From Chaenocephalus aceratus (taxonomy: Eukaryota; Chordata; Actinopteri; Perciformes; Channichthyidae), in contig CM043799.1 in assembly GCA_023974075.1 (NCBI GenBank), positions 7,341,250-7,405,249 of the forward strand: 64,000 nt of DNA. The letters run 5' to 3'. The notes beneath the pieces were generated by a model. It made no database searches. It saw nothing but the letters and a program-made list of their open reading frames with translations, and was not told where the DNA came from. Positions 28,045-39,104 of the stretch are shown here, one piece after another (the first letter of the stretch is position 1; each line of letters starts with the position of its first letter). Both the position numbers and the translations under genes were made by a program.

Positions 28045-28735
28045 GAACCTCTCTTCAGTGGTTACATTTGAATTAAAACAGATATTTCAACGTGAGCCTA
28101 CTTTGTTCATGTGCTGTTGAGGTTAATTTCAGTAGTTGTGTGCTATAATGTATTTACAAAGTGTGAAGAGGAGGCATCTTTAGAATAGGGAACCTGTTCA
28201 GGTCAATTAGAGTCAAACTACTAGCTTATTGGTTATGAACAAGACTTCACTTTAGAATAGGGAACATGTTCTTAGATATAAATACCTAATTAGAGTCAAA
28301 CTACTAGCTTATTGGTTATGAACAAGACTTCACTTTAGAATAGGGAACATGTTCTTAGATAGACATACCTAATTTTGAGTTAATTAGACACAATTACCAC
28401 TTGTAGTTTCATGTCTTGTTACATAAGAATAGATCATATTTGTTAAGTGTTATTATGGGAGAATTACTATTCTTGTGTTACTGCTGCCTTATTAGGCCCA
28501 TATTGAGCAGAGCATATTAAGACCCAAACTCATGTACAACAACTTCCTTACTTGCAATCAATAAGCACTAATTAGAGGGTTATTGAGGAAAAACTCTCAA
28601 CTAATGGCTTATTACTTGTAGAATATGGTCATGTAGAATAAGGCATTAATAAGTGTTTTATAATGACTAATAAAGAGCCAATATACTGCTAATATGCATG
28701 TTAATTAACAACTAGTTGATGGTTAATGTGTGTAT
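28045..28735 (-). repeat. Right arm of the long inverted repeat
   Basis: This is the reverse complement of 11033-11663. It is longer because a block of about 85 bases around tagcttattggttatgaaca is duplicated in tandem (about 28213-28375). The outermost 25 or so bases of the left arm are not matched, so the true terminus is eroded here. Confidence 0.75.
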
Positions 28736-31371
28736 CTTATTCTCCACACATTAAAAAATGTTAAGCGTAAAATGCAATTGCCGAAAGTAAAAAGCTAGCA
28801 TAAGGCAATACACAAACTACATCACGGTCACATGACACCACCACATCACTAAGCTAAAGGCGTACTGTGTCAGCAGGCAAGTCACTTGTTAGTAACTGGT
28901 ATTTGTATGAGACATAGAAGTTTAAGAACTTACGTGTGGGGTATTAACTGGCGCATTGTATGCCAACATAACGTGAAAATCACTTAAGCTTGTGTTAACC
29001 ACAGATCTTATTTCAGGCTTCTAACTACAAACACGTTCAACAATCTGTTAACTTCAATACGATGGAACCGGAAGTGGTAAAATGCTGACTCATTTCCAAG
29101 TTTTTAGGGCTTTTTCTGCAACACTTTATAGAGAAAAACAACTCCTATCTTTGACTACACAACATGTTTGACAATTAACACAACATTAAACACCATTGGA
29201 AAACGTTCCTCTCAACACTTTATGTCACCAAAGTAAAAACACTAACCTCTATTGTTTTCGGGTGAAGGTAAAAAAAACACAGAAAAAGGAACATTAGATT
29301 AAAGCTTGTGTTTAACCACAGATAATGGTGAAATATGTTCATAGAGTCTGCAACAATACTGCTTCAGGCAAGCACATGAATGACTGGAGATATTGCTTGT
29401 TACATCCTCTTCTCTGTAAAGAAAGGAATTCAAAGAACTCAGAGTAAAAGTGAAAGTGATTTATTTTGATCTGAACATGTGTGGGCAGACAGGAAAAACA
29501 GTGGTGTTGCCAAACAAACTCAACAACAAAATCAATAAAACATAACAAGGCTTGGTTAATCTCTTTCTCTGAAAACACAAGACCTTGCTTTTTTATCTCC
29601 AAAAAAACTCCATAAGACACATTGAAAGCTAGAACGAACCAATACAACATAAAGTAGTATTATTATTATTATTATTATTATTAATGATTGAGATTGCTTA
29701 AGTTAAAAAAACGTAATATTTGTGCATATATGTTGTTGTAATACATTGTAATAAGAGCTGGTTGTGATGTTAAGTGCTCAGATGACATGTTTCACTACCT
29801 TACCTCTTATTAGACTATATTAATAGTTTGGTTATTGGTCTCTCTACAAGGGCTAGTTGTTATAATTAGTATATATTTGATCATTATTAGTTATTCTTTC
29901 TTATATTTGCTAATAACAAAAAACAGCACTACCATGGATTGTATACAAAGCCAAGGTGGGTCATTGAAGACTTAATTCATGTCTTCCATGACTCATTATT
30001 CCTCAGCTATGTAAATTATATGTAATCATATTATCTTTACTCTTTCATACCATTTTAATTTAATTGAACCAGCATATGAACTGCCCTCTGCCTGGTTAAA
30101 CCACTGCCTATTTCAACGTATATAGCAATCATTGGTCACATGTCCATTCCCTAACTACTACTACTACCATTATATTACTACATTTTTTTCCAAATATTTG
30201 ATTTTAATGTAAGAACAGCTAGAATCGGCTCCAGTTGCAACACAGTTCGTTTTTTTTGTCCACATTCAAAAATGTATCTTAATTTCATTAAAGTTCCTTT
30301 TAGGGCAAATGTGAAGGAATCTGAGAAAAATGATGGTGTTAAGCCAGGAGCATGTCTATCTGTAGACATGGAGATTTGAAAGGGTTCTACTCAGCCTTAT
30401 CACAGACACTTTAAGCTCTGCTGAAGGCACTCTGTGTGTACGCATGCTAGGTTGATATCAGAAATATGGTGGGCGGTATGTGTCATTAACCACATTATTG
30501 GCGAAACAGATTAAAGGTGGCAGGCGTCACCAATCCATCAGGGCTTATTACTGCTTTGTTGGATAATGATAGATTTGAAGCGCTTTTCTGTGGTATTTTA
30601 TTTCAAGGAAGCAGGATAGATACACAGGATTGCACTCATGGTTGAAGGTAAATAATGTATGCGGTATCCACTTCTTGGCATATATTGATTTTGAAGTAGT
30701 GAAGTCGAGACATTCCTCAGAGAAAATGAAGAATGTTTAATTTGTTATGATCCTACCCGGAGAGGCTCGGATGATGCATGCTGAGCAAATTGACTGCAGT
30801 ATGTTACATTGTCTACACTGTAATTGGGTTGACTGATCTGTCTCTGTCTCTCTCACAAACACACACACTCTGCTATAAAAGCCGGCAAAGCCTCCATTGA
30901 CAGCCGATTTATCATTTCATTCATTTATTTTTATGACGCCTCAAAATGGTACATCTATCCCAGACTCCCTTAGAAAAGTGTATGATTCTGTCAATACATA
31001 ACATAGTGACAGGCCCAACAAGACAGCCAGTAACTGTAGCCTAAAGGCAAAGTCTTCGAAATATCTTGCAGATACATTTGAATTAAGCTCTGGTAGAATT
31101 GATTATTTATTTTGATTTTGCCCACCATTGGATTGATGTCATTATGTGTTAAAATGATTATTAATTCTCACTTTCCATACTCCAATATTGGATAATCTGT
31201 CTATGTTTATGTAAAATCTACCAAGTATTGGATTATTTATACAAAGAATTAAAACATCCCTAGTCTATCCTATCCTTTAGGTTCTGGCTTCTGAACTTTT
31301 GCATAAGTATAGATCTTTTCATGGCAACATAAACATTCATCATAAAGCACTTCACAAACAAAAAAAGATCA
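28736..31371. other. No recognised feature
   Basis: This 2.6 kb AT-rich stretch has no supported gene. It has a short (ATT)n run at about 29659-29683 and nothing else I can identify. Confidence 0.5.
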
Positions 31372-31642
31372 CAGTGTTGGGTGTAACGCGTTACAAAAGT
31401 AGCGGAGTTACAGTAATATATTACTTTTTGCTGTAACGAAGTAATGTAACGCGTTACTAATGAAATGTGGGTAATATATTACCCGTTACAATGCTCAGTA
31501 ACGCAGTTACAACACATTTTAACCCGAAATTAAATGGTGTTTTGTTTTTTAACAATGTACTAACATAGCGAGACATTCCGACACCAGACAAATTATGCGG
31601 GTAGTAGATTAGTAAACCTGGTGTGTTTACCCTTCAGGCTTC

Positions 31643-31934
31643 GTGTCGGGAACTTCGGGGCAGTTGAATGTTATGCACCCTCTATTCAAAAAAGAGAACG
31701 GAGCGAAAAATACTAACAACAAATTGTGTCAGGTGCGCGTGACCTGCTCCGCTGCGTGTGCATCATTTCCAAAGTGCTTCCACAGCAGTGACACACATCT
31801 GTGGATTATCATTTATACGAACATGGTTAAAGCAACCATCACTAAACGCCAGCAAACACTGCATCTACTGCAGACCGTAGCAACGGGTCGGATGGGGACA
31901 TCACGTTACCCTCCGTTGTGGACACTAGCTTACT
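31643..31934 (+). pseudogene. Fragment of the outer hAT's gene, interrupted
   Basis: A frame beginning MSGTSGQLNVMHPLFKKENG is cut at 31934 by the inner hAT. After the inner element, about 35440-35580, a stretch reads CHACRNVGSK followed by AFTTNGYKT in a shifted frame, which resembles the TTF-type zinc finger of ZMYM-like hAT transposases. The assignment is tentative. Confidence 0.35.
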
Positions 31935-33575
31935 CAGACCCGGCGGCAGACATTCGTCTCTGGGCGGGCATTTGATTTACCAGGGCGGGCCCTACCCCGA
32001 AACTGACATTTCCCAGGAAATCTCGAGTTTGTCAAGGGTTAGGGTTATTAGGTCGCCATAAGGCTGTTGACGGTCTTATTATAGGCTACATCCATTGGTT
32101 GGTTTTGTGGCACATTTGTAACGCTGTGCCAACTTGGGCAAGCACGCAGGCAAACTTGAGCGCACACAGGGTGGAGAGGTGGAGTGAGGTTGAGCGATGG
32201 CGAGAAAGGGAGAGAGAGAGAGATTGAGCGAGGCAGAGAGCATGTGCAGCGATCTGCTTGCGCACAGAGCAGGAGTTTGTGAGAGAGCCGGCTTGAGAGT
32301 CAATTTTCTCTTCAAAATATAATTGATTGCCAGCCTCCCTTGTCCCTGGCTGGCTTGCTAGCTCGTTGGTAACGTAACTGATGTCTTCTAATGTGCCTGC
32401 ATCTGGGGCTGAGTTGCCATATTCCTTTCAAGTGTATAAGTGTGAACCACTTCCTGATATCCATTGTTGCAGATAAATATAAATGATAATAGCCAAAACT
32501 AACCTAGCAAGAGTAAACTGACAGGCTGCTGTACCGCATCTCACTCAAAAACCCACACGACTCAACCCAGCGGAAAACCAGTCTCGCGCGCAGCCTTTCA
32601 TTCAGAATTTCATAGCAAAATAAAAAAAATGCTATTAAACTAATCTTTCAACATAGTTTAAAACAAAAATAAATATTAGGACAAAGCCCTACAAATAACA
32701 ACAATAAACATAATATGGCGGCTCCAGAGTATTTTTGTTGGGTAATCTATGGTAGGGCCGCCTAACCCATACAGTGGTGGGGCTCAAGTCAGTATTTGCA
32801 ATGTAATTACATACACGCTATATCGCCCCCCTTGACAGTGAAACGCCACGCGTGAGGTTTAGATTATTTCCCTGTCTCAATCCAAATTGAACTGTATGAA
32901 ATAAAAAGGCACATTGTCTTGTAGTAAATAAAAAGGGCGACCTGGAGCCAATCCTGCAATCTCTCCACAGGTGAAAGAGTTGACGTGCTGAAAGCCCAAC
33001 CCCTGTAGGGGGGTCTGGGGAGATTCTCCCCCAGGAGATTTTTGGAAAAACTACATAAAATACACATTCTGGTACTCTCTTGAGAAGAAAAATGCCATTT
33101 TAGTTTTTTGTTACTTTGTTCTGAAAGCTGAACCTGCTGCTCCTCACAGAGAGAGGAGGGAAGAGGCTGTGAATGACTTTACATTGTGGATAAGGGTGGA
33201 TAGCCCCCATTGTTCTGTGTCAAAATGAAAGACAGCCCACACACCTATCAATCATCAAACCGTGGGGTCTTATTTCATTATGTGTTGTATCGATGTATAT
33301 AGAGATGTACTACAGCAAAAGTATTCTCCGTCGGGACTTCCTGCAACAACACCACGTCGTTATCGTGATTCTGATTGGCCAGAAGACATTATCAAAGATG
33401 TTCTATTGAGAAGATGATCACTACGTGACAAAAGTTTTCAAACCGTTTCTAGTCTTCGGTATTTACTGCTGTCTGTGCAATTTACTCCGCGCGAGTTGGC
33501 GGACTTTATTTTGCTTACTTTAAAATAATTTTTCATGGTGGGGCTAAGCCATTTCTTGGTATCGCTGTAGCCTAC

Positions 33576-35092
33576 AACTCCACAGTGGCAAAGCCCCGGG
33601 GGTGGATGAGATCCGCCCGGAAATGCTGAAGGCTCTGGGTGTTGAGGGACTGTCATGGTTGACACGTCTCATCAACGTTGCGTGGAAGTCGGAAACAGTA
33701 CCGAAGGAGTGGCAGACCGGGGTGGTGGTTCCCCTTTTCAAAAAGGGGGATCAGAGGGTGTGTGCCAATTACAGAGGCATCACACTACTCAGCCTCCCCG
33801 GGAAAGTTTACTCCAAGGTGCTCGAAAGGAGGGTCAGGCCGATTGTCGAACCTCAGATTGAGGAGGAACAATGCGGATTCCGTCCTGGTCGTGGAATGAC
33901 GGATCAGCTTTTTACTCTCGCAAGGATCCTGGAGGGGGCCTGGGAGTACGCTTATCCGGTCTACATGTGTTTTGTGGACTTGGAGAAGGCGTATGACCGG
34001 GTTCCCAGGGAGTTACTGTGGGAGGTGCTGCGGGAGTATGGGGTGAGGGGGTCTCTACTCAGGGCCATCCAATCTCTGTACTCCCAAAGCGAGAGCTGTG
34101 TCCGGGTCCTCGGCAGTAAGTCGGACCCATTCCGGTGAGGGTTGGCCTCCGCCAGGGCTGCGCTTTGTCACCAATCCTGTTTGTAATATACATGGATCGG
34201 ATTTCGAGGCGTAGTCGTGGGGGAGGGGGTCTGCAGTTCGGTGGACTAAGGATTGCACCACTGCTTTTTGCAGATGATGTGGTTCTGATGGCTTCATCGG
34301 TCTGCGACCTTCAGCACTCACTGGATCGGTTCGCAACCGAGTGTGAAGCGGCTGGGATGAGGATCAGCACCTCCAAATCTGAGGCCATGGTTCTCAGCAG
34401 GAAACCGATGGACTGTCCACTCCAAGTAGGGAATGAGTCCTTACCCCAAGTGAAGGAGCTCAAGTATCTCGGGGTCTTGTTCTCGAGTGAGGGAACAATG
34501 GAGCGTGAGATGGGCCGGAGAATCGGAGCAGCGGGAGCGGTACTGCAGTCGCTTTACCGCACCGTGGTGACGAAAAGGGAGCTGAGCCAGAAGGCAAAGC
34601 TCTCTGTCTACCGGGCCATTTCCCTTCCTACCCTCACCTATGGTCATGAAGGATGGGTCATGACCGAAAGAACGAGATCGCGGATACAAGCGGCCGAGAT
34701 GGGTTTCCTCCGCCGGGTGGCTGGTGTCTCCCTTAGGGATAAGGTGAGAAGTTCGGTCATCAGGGAGGGACTCGGAGTTGAGCCGCTCCTCTTTCACGTC
34801 GAAAGGAGCCAGTTGAGGTGGTTCGGGCACCTAGTTAGGATGCCACCTGGGCGCCTCCCTAGGGAGGTGTTCCAGGCACGTCCAGCTGGGAAGAGACCAA
34901 GGGGTAGACCTAGGACCAGGTGGAGGGATTATATCTCTTCGCTGGCCTGGGAGCGCCTTGGGATCCCCAGTCAGAGCTGGTTGATGTCGCCGGGAAAGAA
35001 AGTTTGGGGCTCTCTGCTGGAACTGCTACCCCCCGCGACCCGACCACGGATAAGCGGGAGAACAGATGGATGGATGGATGGATGGATGGATG
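33576..35092 (+). mobile_element. Rex3 (RTE-like) LINE, 5'-truncated, with TSD
   Basis: The element ends in a (GATG)n tail (about 35064-35092), characteristic of Rex3. A 12-base TSD, gctgtagcctac, flanks it at 33564-33575 and 35093-35104. Only the reverse transcriptase half of the protein remains, as expected after 5' truncation. Confidence 0.93.
33577..35083 (+). pseudogene. Rex3 reverse transcriptase, one frameshift
   Basis: The first block (to about 34131) contains PEMLKALGVEGLSWLTRLIN, NYRGITLLSLPGK, EQCGFRPGRG and the FVDLEKAYDRVPR palm motif. The second block (from about 34135, shifted frame) continues with GLRQGCALSPILF, LLFADDVVLM (the catalytic FADD) and a long C-terminal tail with RSQLRWFGHLVRMP. 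A single frame change near 34131-34136 separates them; otherwise the RT is well preserved, implying a fairly young insertion. Known role: target-primed reverse transcription of the LINE RNA. Confidence 0.93.
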
Positions 35093-36609
35093 GCTGTAGC
35101 CTACCCCAGTATACCCTGGCGCCGCCACTGAACATAATAATAAAACATTAAAAATGTTGTATTCAGCCCTGATTAAAACAGCGGGCCCAAATCCTTGATG
35201 GGCGGGCCCGGCCCCATGGGGCCCGCCCATGACGCCGGGTCTGAGCTTACTCCCGCCTGACTCGCCACCCTCAACCCCGGAGCAGCACTCTTCGTTGCCC
35301 GAAACTACGCAGCCCCTCTGCGGCCCGCAGGTGCCAGGATACCACGCAAAACAGAGCCTGCCCAGGTATATCTAAACAAGTACCCGCCTGTACAGTGGGG
35401 TTAGGTGGTCATTTTGCAGCTCGTGGTATACAAATAGACAAGGGCTAGAATATGTGAAAATAGTGCCATATTCTGCCATGCCTGTAGAAATGTTGGGTCA
35501 AAAATAATGCACACAATAGCACAGATGCCTTCACCACGAATGGCTACAAAACTATGTCATATCCCAAGCTTATCAACGAGCTGATGTTGCAGCTGAAATG
35601 TTCTCCAGGTCACAAAGTCAACCTCACATGATGATGTGATCCAGTTTTCAAGCACAGTAAATATTCTCTTCCCAGAGTATATGATGGGACCAAAGGGATG
35701 ATTAGTACATGGTTTTAATAATACTTTTGCTTTTCAATGTTTGCCATTTCAAACCATGAGCTGGTTCAAATAATATGTGCCTTGATTTACAATATGTTCT
35801 CATTTGTTTTATCAGTAGCTTTGAAGCTGTTGTGCTTTTCTTTGCCACAGTCCACTTTGGACTGTATGAGATATTTCCAGGATTGCACTTTTAACTCACT
35901 TGAAATGTTCTCACTTGCTTGGTTTCAAAACATAACAAAGGCCATAATCTGTTCATTGGGGACCATCAATGCTATTTTTTCATTGCTGTTGCCGGCCACT
36001 ATTGCTCATGTAAACCTACTACTGCTGCGCCCCCTGTAACCTCAGAGGCACCCTGAGTCATTTTGTTCTGGAACCGGGCCTGTACACGGCCATATACTGA
36101 ACACACTACAGAGCCCATTCCGTGTCCTGTTAGTGTTTACTTCCTGTCTGCCTTCTTCTGGTGATTTATCTGACGTCCAGCGCTCCGTCTTTTAACCTCT
36201 TTTCCTTTCTCTTTCTTTCCTTAGCAACCTTCATTATAGTCCTTGACAGCGGTCTGTATGACTGTATTAACAACGTGTCACATGTTAAGAATTTACAATC
36301 AGAATCGAGTATTCAACTAAGCCGTGTAATACAAGTTGTTAGTAGCCTAAGGGCCTACACAGTTGTTATGCTATACCACATTGCCCTTCACTGGATGTAT
36401 AATGAGCTGCACTAAACTACATTTCAGCATTTAAAATACCTAGCCATTCTTTTGCGGTTATTTTGGTGAAAGTAACTAAAAAAGTAACTAAAGTAGTGTA
36501 ACTCATTACATTTCAGAGACAGTAATTTTGTAATGTAACTTATTACTTTCAAAAGAGTAATAAGTAATATGTAATATATTACATTTTGGAAGTAACTTGC
36601 CCAACACGG

Positions 36610-37207
36610 ATCGTTATACAACACAAGTATTTGTAAAAATTAATTTATCTCGACAATTTGGCATGATCTAACTAAAGTGTCTTACAGATGTATAAAGTAT
36701 GGGTATCTCAAGAAAACGACTGGAAACAGTAGCGCAAAAACATTTATTAAACAAGTGTTTAAATAATATTTCTGGCGTTGCCATGCTTTTTGCTGTTCTT
36801 GGAACTCCTGCAATGTTTTCAAAGTACACAACGGCGTTGGTGCTAAAGTGAAGTCTGCACCGAAGACCCCTCATGTAGACCGAGATACACATGATTACTA
36901 AACACCACTCAATAAAATATATACATTAGCATGCATTAATTGAAGCAGCATCAATTCATTTGTTTATGTGCCAGTGCAGATAGTGAGTGGGTGTTTTGTT
37001 TTGCTTGTAAATGATATGCAAAATCATGCAGATACCAAAGTCTACAGAGGCATATTTATTCTTTTACTTTCTGTTTGTGCTTGTGTTTACTATGCAGTGC
37101 ACTGGTCTAACAGTCTGATTATCTGAGGTAATATCTGTTTACATGTGGTCCTGTATGTTAACAACATAAGGGATAATGGCTTGCGTTTTCTTGAATCCCT
37201 GCATTAT
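36610..37207. other. No recognised feature
   Basis: Ordinary AT-rich sequence without supported genes or repeats. Confidence 0.5.
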
Positions 37208-38885
37208 TAATCCGTGTATCTACCGTCCAATTGTTTTTCTTTATTAAACACATAAACGGAAGAGCGTCTGAGAGGCCTTTTGCTTTTTGCTGTTCACCTT
37301 ACTAACTGGTCAAATGTTCCTTGGAACGAGGGGCGGGGCGAAACTCACGGAAGTGATTTCAAAACAAAAGCATTCGTTGCTAAAATCACACTTTGAATCA
37401 CTACATTATCCTGCTGAAGGACCGGTGATTATTATAAACAAGGGGAATTTAGCGATCACAACGAAAACAGCCAAGACAGATATTGAGCCCAGAAAATGGA
37501 TGTTATTAAGGGCTGTAAATATAATAGGCCTGTGTCTAAAATGGACAACATTGTTAGGAGATTTAAACTATACAGCGATTCTGCACTGCGGTCACTCAGC
37601 CGTCTCTCGCGTTTGTTTTTTTCAAATCAGCTGCTCTTCATTCCTGCTATATTTGACGAGTGACACAAATATTTGTTACCACAAGTTCTTAAAGGTCACA
37701 TGTCATGGTCCTTTCTACTGACCATAATACCATTGTTGAGGGATATTACAATAGAAAAATACTGTGCAATTTTCCAAACTCACATTGTTTCGCATACAGC
37801 ATCTCTGTAAACTACGTGTATTCACTCTCTCCACTAAACGGCTCGTTGGAGCTCTTGCCCCCCTCCCTGTGAGCCCAGTGTGCTCCGATTGACCAATCCA
37901 CAGACTTCCTCACACACACACGCAGCTCAGCTGATGTCTCTTCCGGGCTGCAGGCTGATAACAGACAGTTGCGATCGCGGAGAAATTCTCTCTGCAGACC
38001 CATTCTCACAGCGTTTATCAACCTTTTTCTTCTCAATATCAAGCCACACTTATTGTTGTTACTTCGGCTGAGACTGTGTGTGCTCAGGGTGATTCACAAC
38101 GTCCGATTGTTTCACGTTGTGAATCGCGCTGAGCTCCGTGGAGGTGTGATTTCCTTGTTTAGCGATACACAGCCAAATTCACCCTGAGCACACACAAAGT
38201 CTCAGCCGAAGTAAAAACAATAAGTGTGGCTTGATATTGAGAAGAAGAAGGTTGATAAACGCTGTGAGAATGGGTCTGCAGAGAGAATTTCGCCGCGATC
38301 CCAACTGTCTGTTATCAGCAGCAGCCCGGAGGAGACATCAGCAGAGCTGCGTGTGTGTGAGGAAGTCCGTGGATTGGTCAATTTGGACCAATCAGCGGGG
38401 GCTTAACGTAACGGCTCCACCGATTGGTCCATTTCGTTCCGGTTACAACATGACGTCCTGATGTACCCGGAAGAATCAAATGGATGATGACGTTTCACCA
38501 ACGAGGCGTTTTGGAGAGTTCTTCTCTGTGTTAGAGTTTTACTCGCGACAGGGTGTACTTTGAGGGTTTTGACTCTGCACACCGTGTACATGCATAAAAA
38601 CCTTCATAACACACAAGGGGACGGGTAATAACCGGAAAAGCATGTCTTTGATGAATGATAAAAAATATAATTTTACCATTAGTTCTTAATGAAATTGATA
38701 CTGTTTGACTTTGTATTAGTTAGCCTACTACTTACAATACATTGAAGTACTTTTACTGTGTATTTTTGAGAAATCCTCTGTCAAAGTCCCCTGCTGAGAA
38801 CAACATCAAGCCACTTCTGCTACGTTTGATGAGGGAATTCTTTTGTATTGCCATTAGTTCTTCGTGAGATTGATCCTATTGGACT
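37208..38885 (+). repeat. Dispersed repeat 'R', interrupted by MITE copy B
   Basis: 37208-37688 matches 50818-51298 almost base for base. 38648-38885 matches about 51430-51665. Between them sits the MITE at 37689-38647. Compared with the uninterrupted copy, about 130 bases of R are missing at the right junction. Confidence 0.85.
37689..38647. mobile_element. TTAA-type MITE copy B with internal fold-back
   Basis: The left end is ttaaaggtcacatgtcatgg after TTAA; the right end aaccggaaaagcatgt is the inverse of copy A's left end. Internally, about 37889-38102 is inversely repeated at about 38114-38382 (for instance gaccaatccacagacttcct against its inverse), with an extra block of about 70 bases in the right arm. 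A transcript could fold into a hairpin of more than 200 bp. The right TTAA is lost. Confidence 0.75.
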
Positions 38886-39104
38886 CAGGCAACACGTCCT
38901 CACTACCAGGTCGGCCTATGTTGACGTTATGTCAAGTCCCCTGTGTCGGCTTTTTCCAACGCAAGGGGGGGGGCCTTAGCGTCCATTTCCAACGCAGGGG
39001 GGGTCCCTTAGCGTCCATTTTCAGCTTTCCGGGATGTCCATATGCTTCTATGGACGCTCATGGAAGCACGGCATTCGTTTGTGTCGGCTGCCCTTAAAGG
39101 CAAT

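Larger units (their letters stand above)
31935..35243. mobile_element. Inner hAT-like element, 3.3 kb, exact TSD
   Basis: Ends are CAGACCCGGCG and its exact inverse CGCCGGGTCTG. Both flanks carry AGCTTACT (31927-31934 and 35244-35251), a perfect 8-base TSD as expected for hAT. The interior has no hAT transposase; it contains a Rex3 LINE (33576-35092) and otherwise unassigned AT-rich sequence with a GA-rich patch near 32205-32240. Confidence 0.88.
31372..36609. mobile_element. Outer hAT element (about 5.2 kb with nested insertions)
   Basis: The left end reads CAGTGTTGGGTGTAACGCGTTAC and the right end is an inverse ...gtaacttgcccaacac at 36592-36607, with many subterminal 'gtaac'/'attac' motifs at both ends. 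Inside lie a fragment of coding sequence (31643-31934), a complete second hAT (31935-35243) and trailing sequence. I could not find a matching TSD at the outermost ends, so the pairing of the two ends is probable rather than proven. Confidence 0.6.

Noticed and set aside
28736..31371. Small ORFs at 29339-29650 and 30178-30369
   Set aside because: They are short, AT-rich and without motifs, splice context or similarity I can name.
34441..34830. Minus-strand ORFs within the Rex3 reverse transcriptase
   Set aside because: The plus strand carries the recognisable RT motifs; the antisense frames are by-products.
37287..37721. 144-codon ORF, with a similar 122-codon ORF at 50890-51258
   Set aside because: They lie in two copies of repeat R. 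The frames match no family I recognise and end differently in the two copies, so they are probably chance ORFs.
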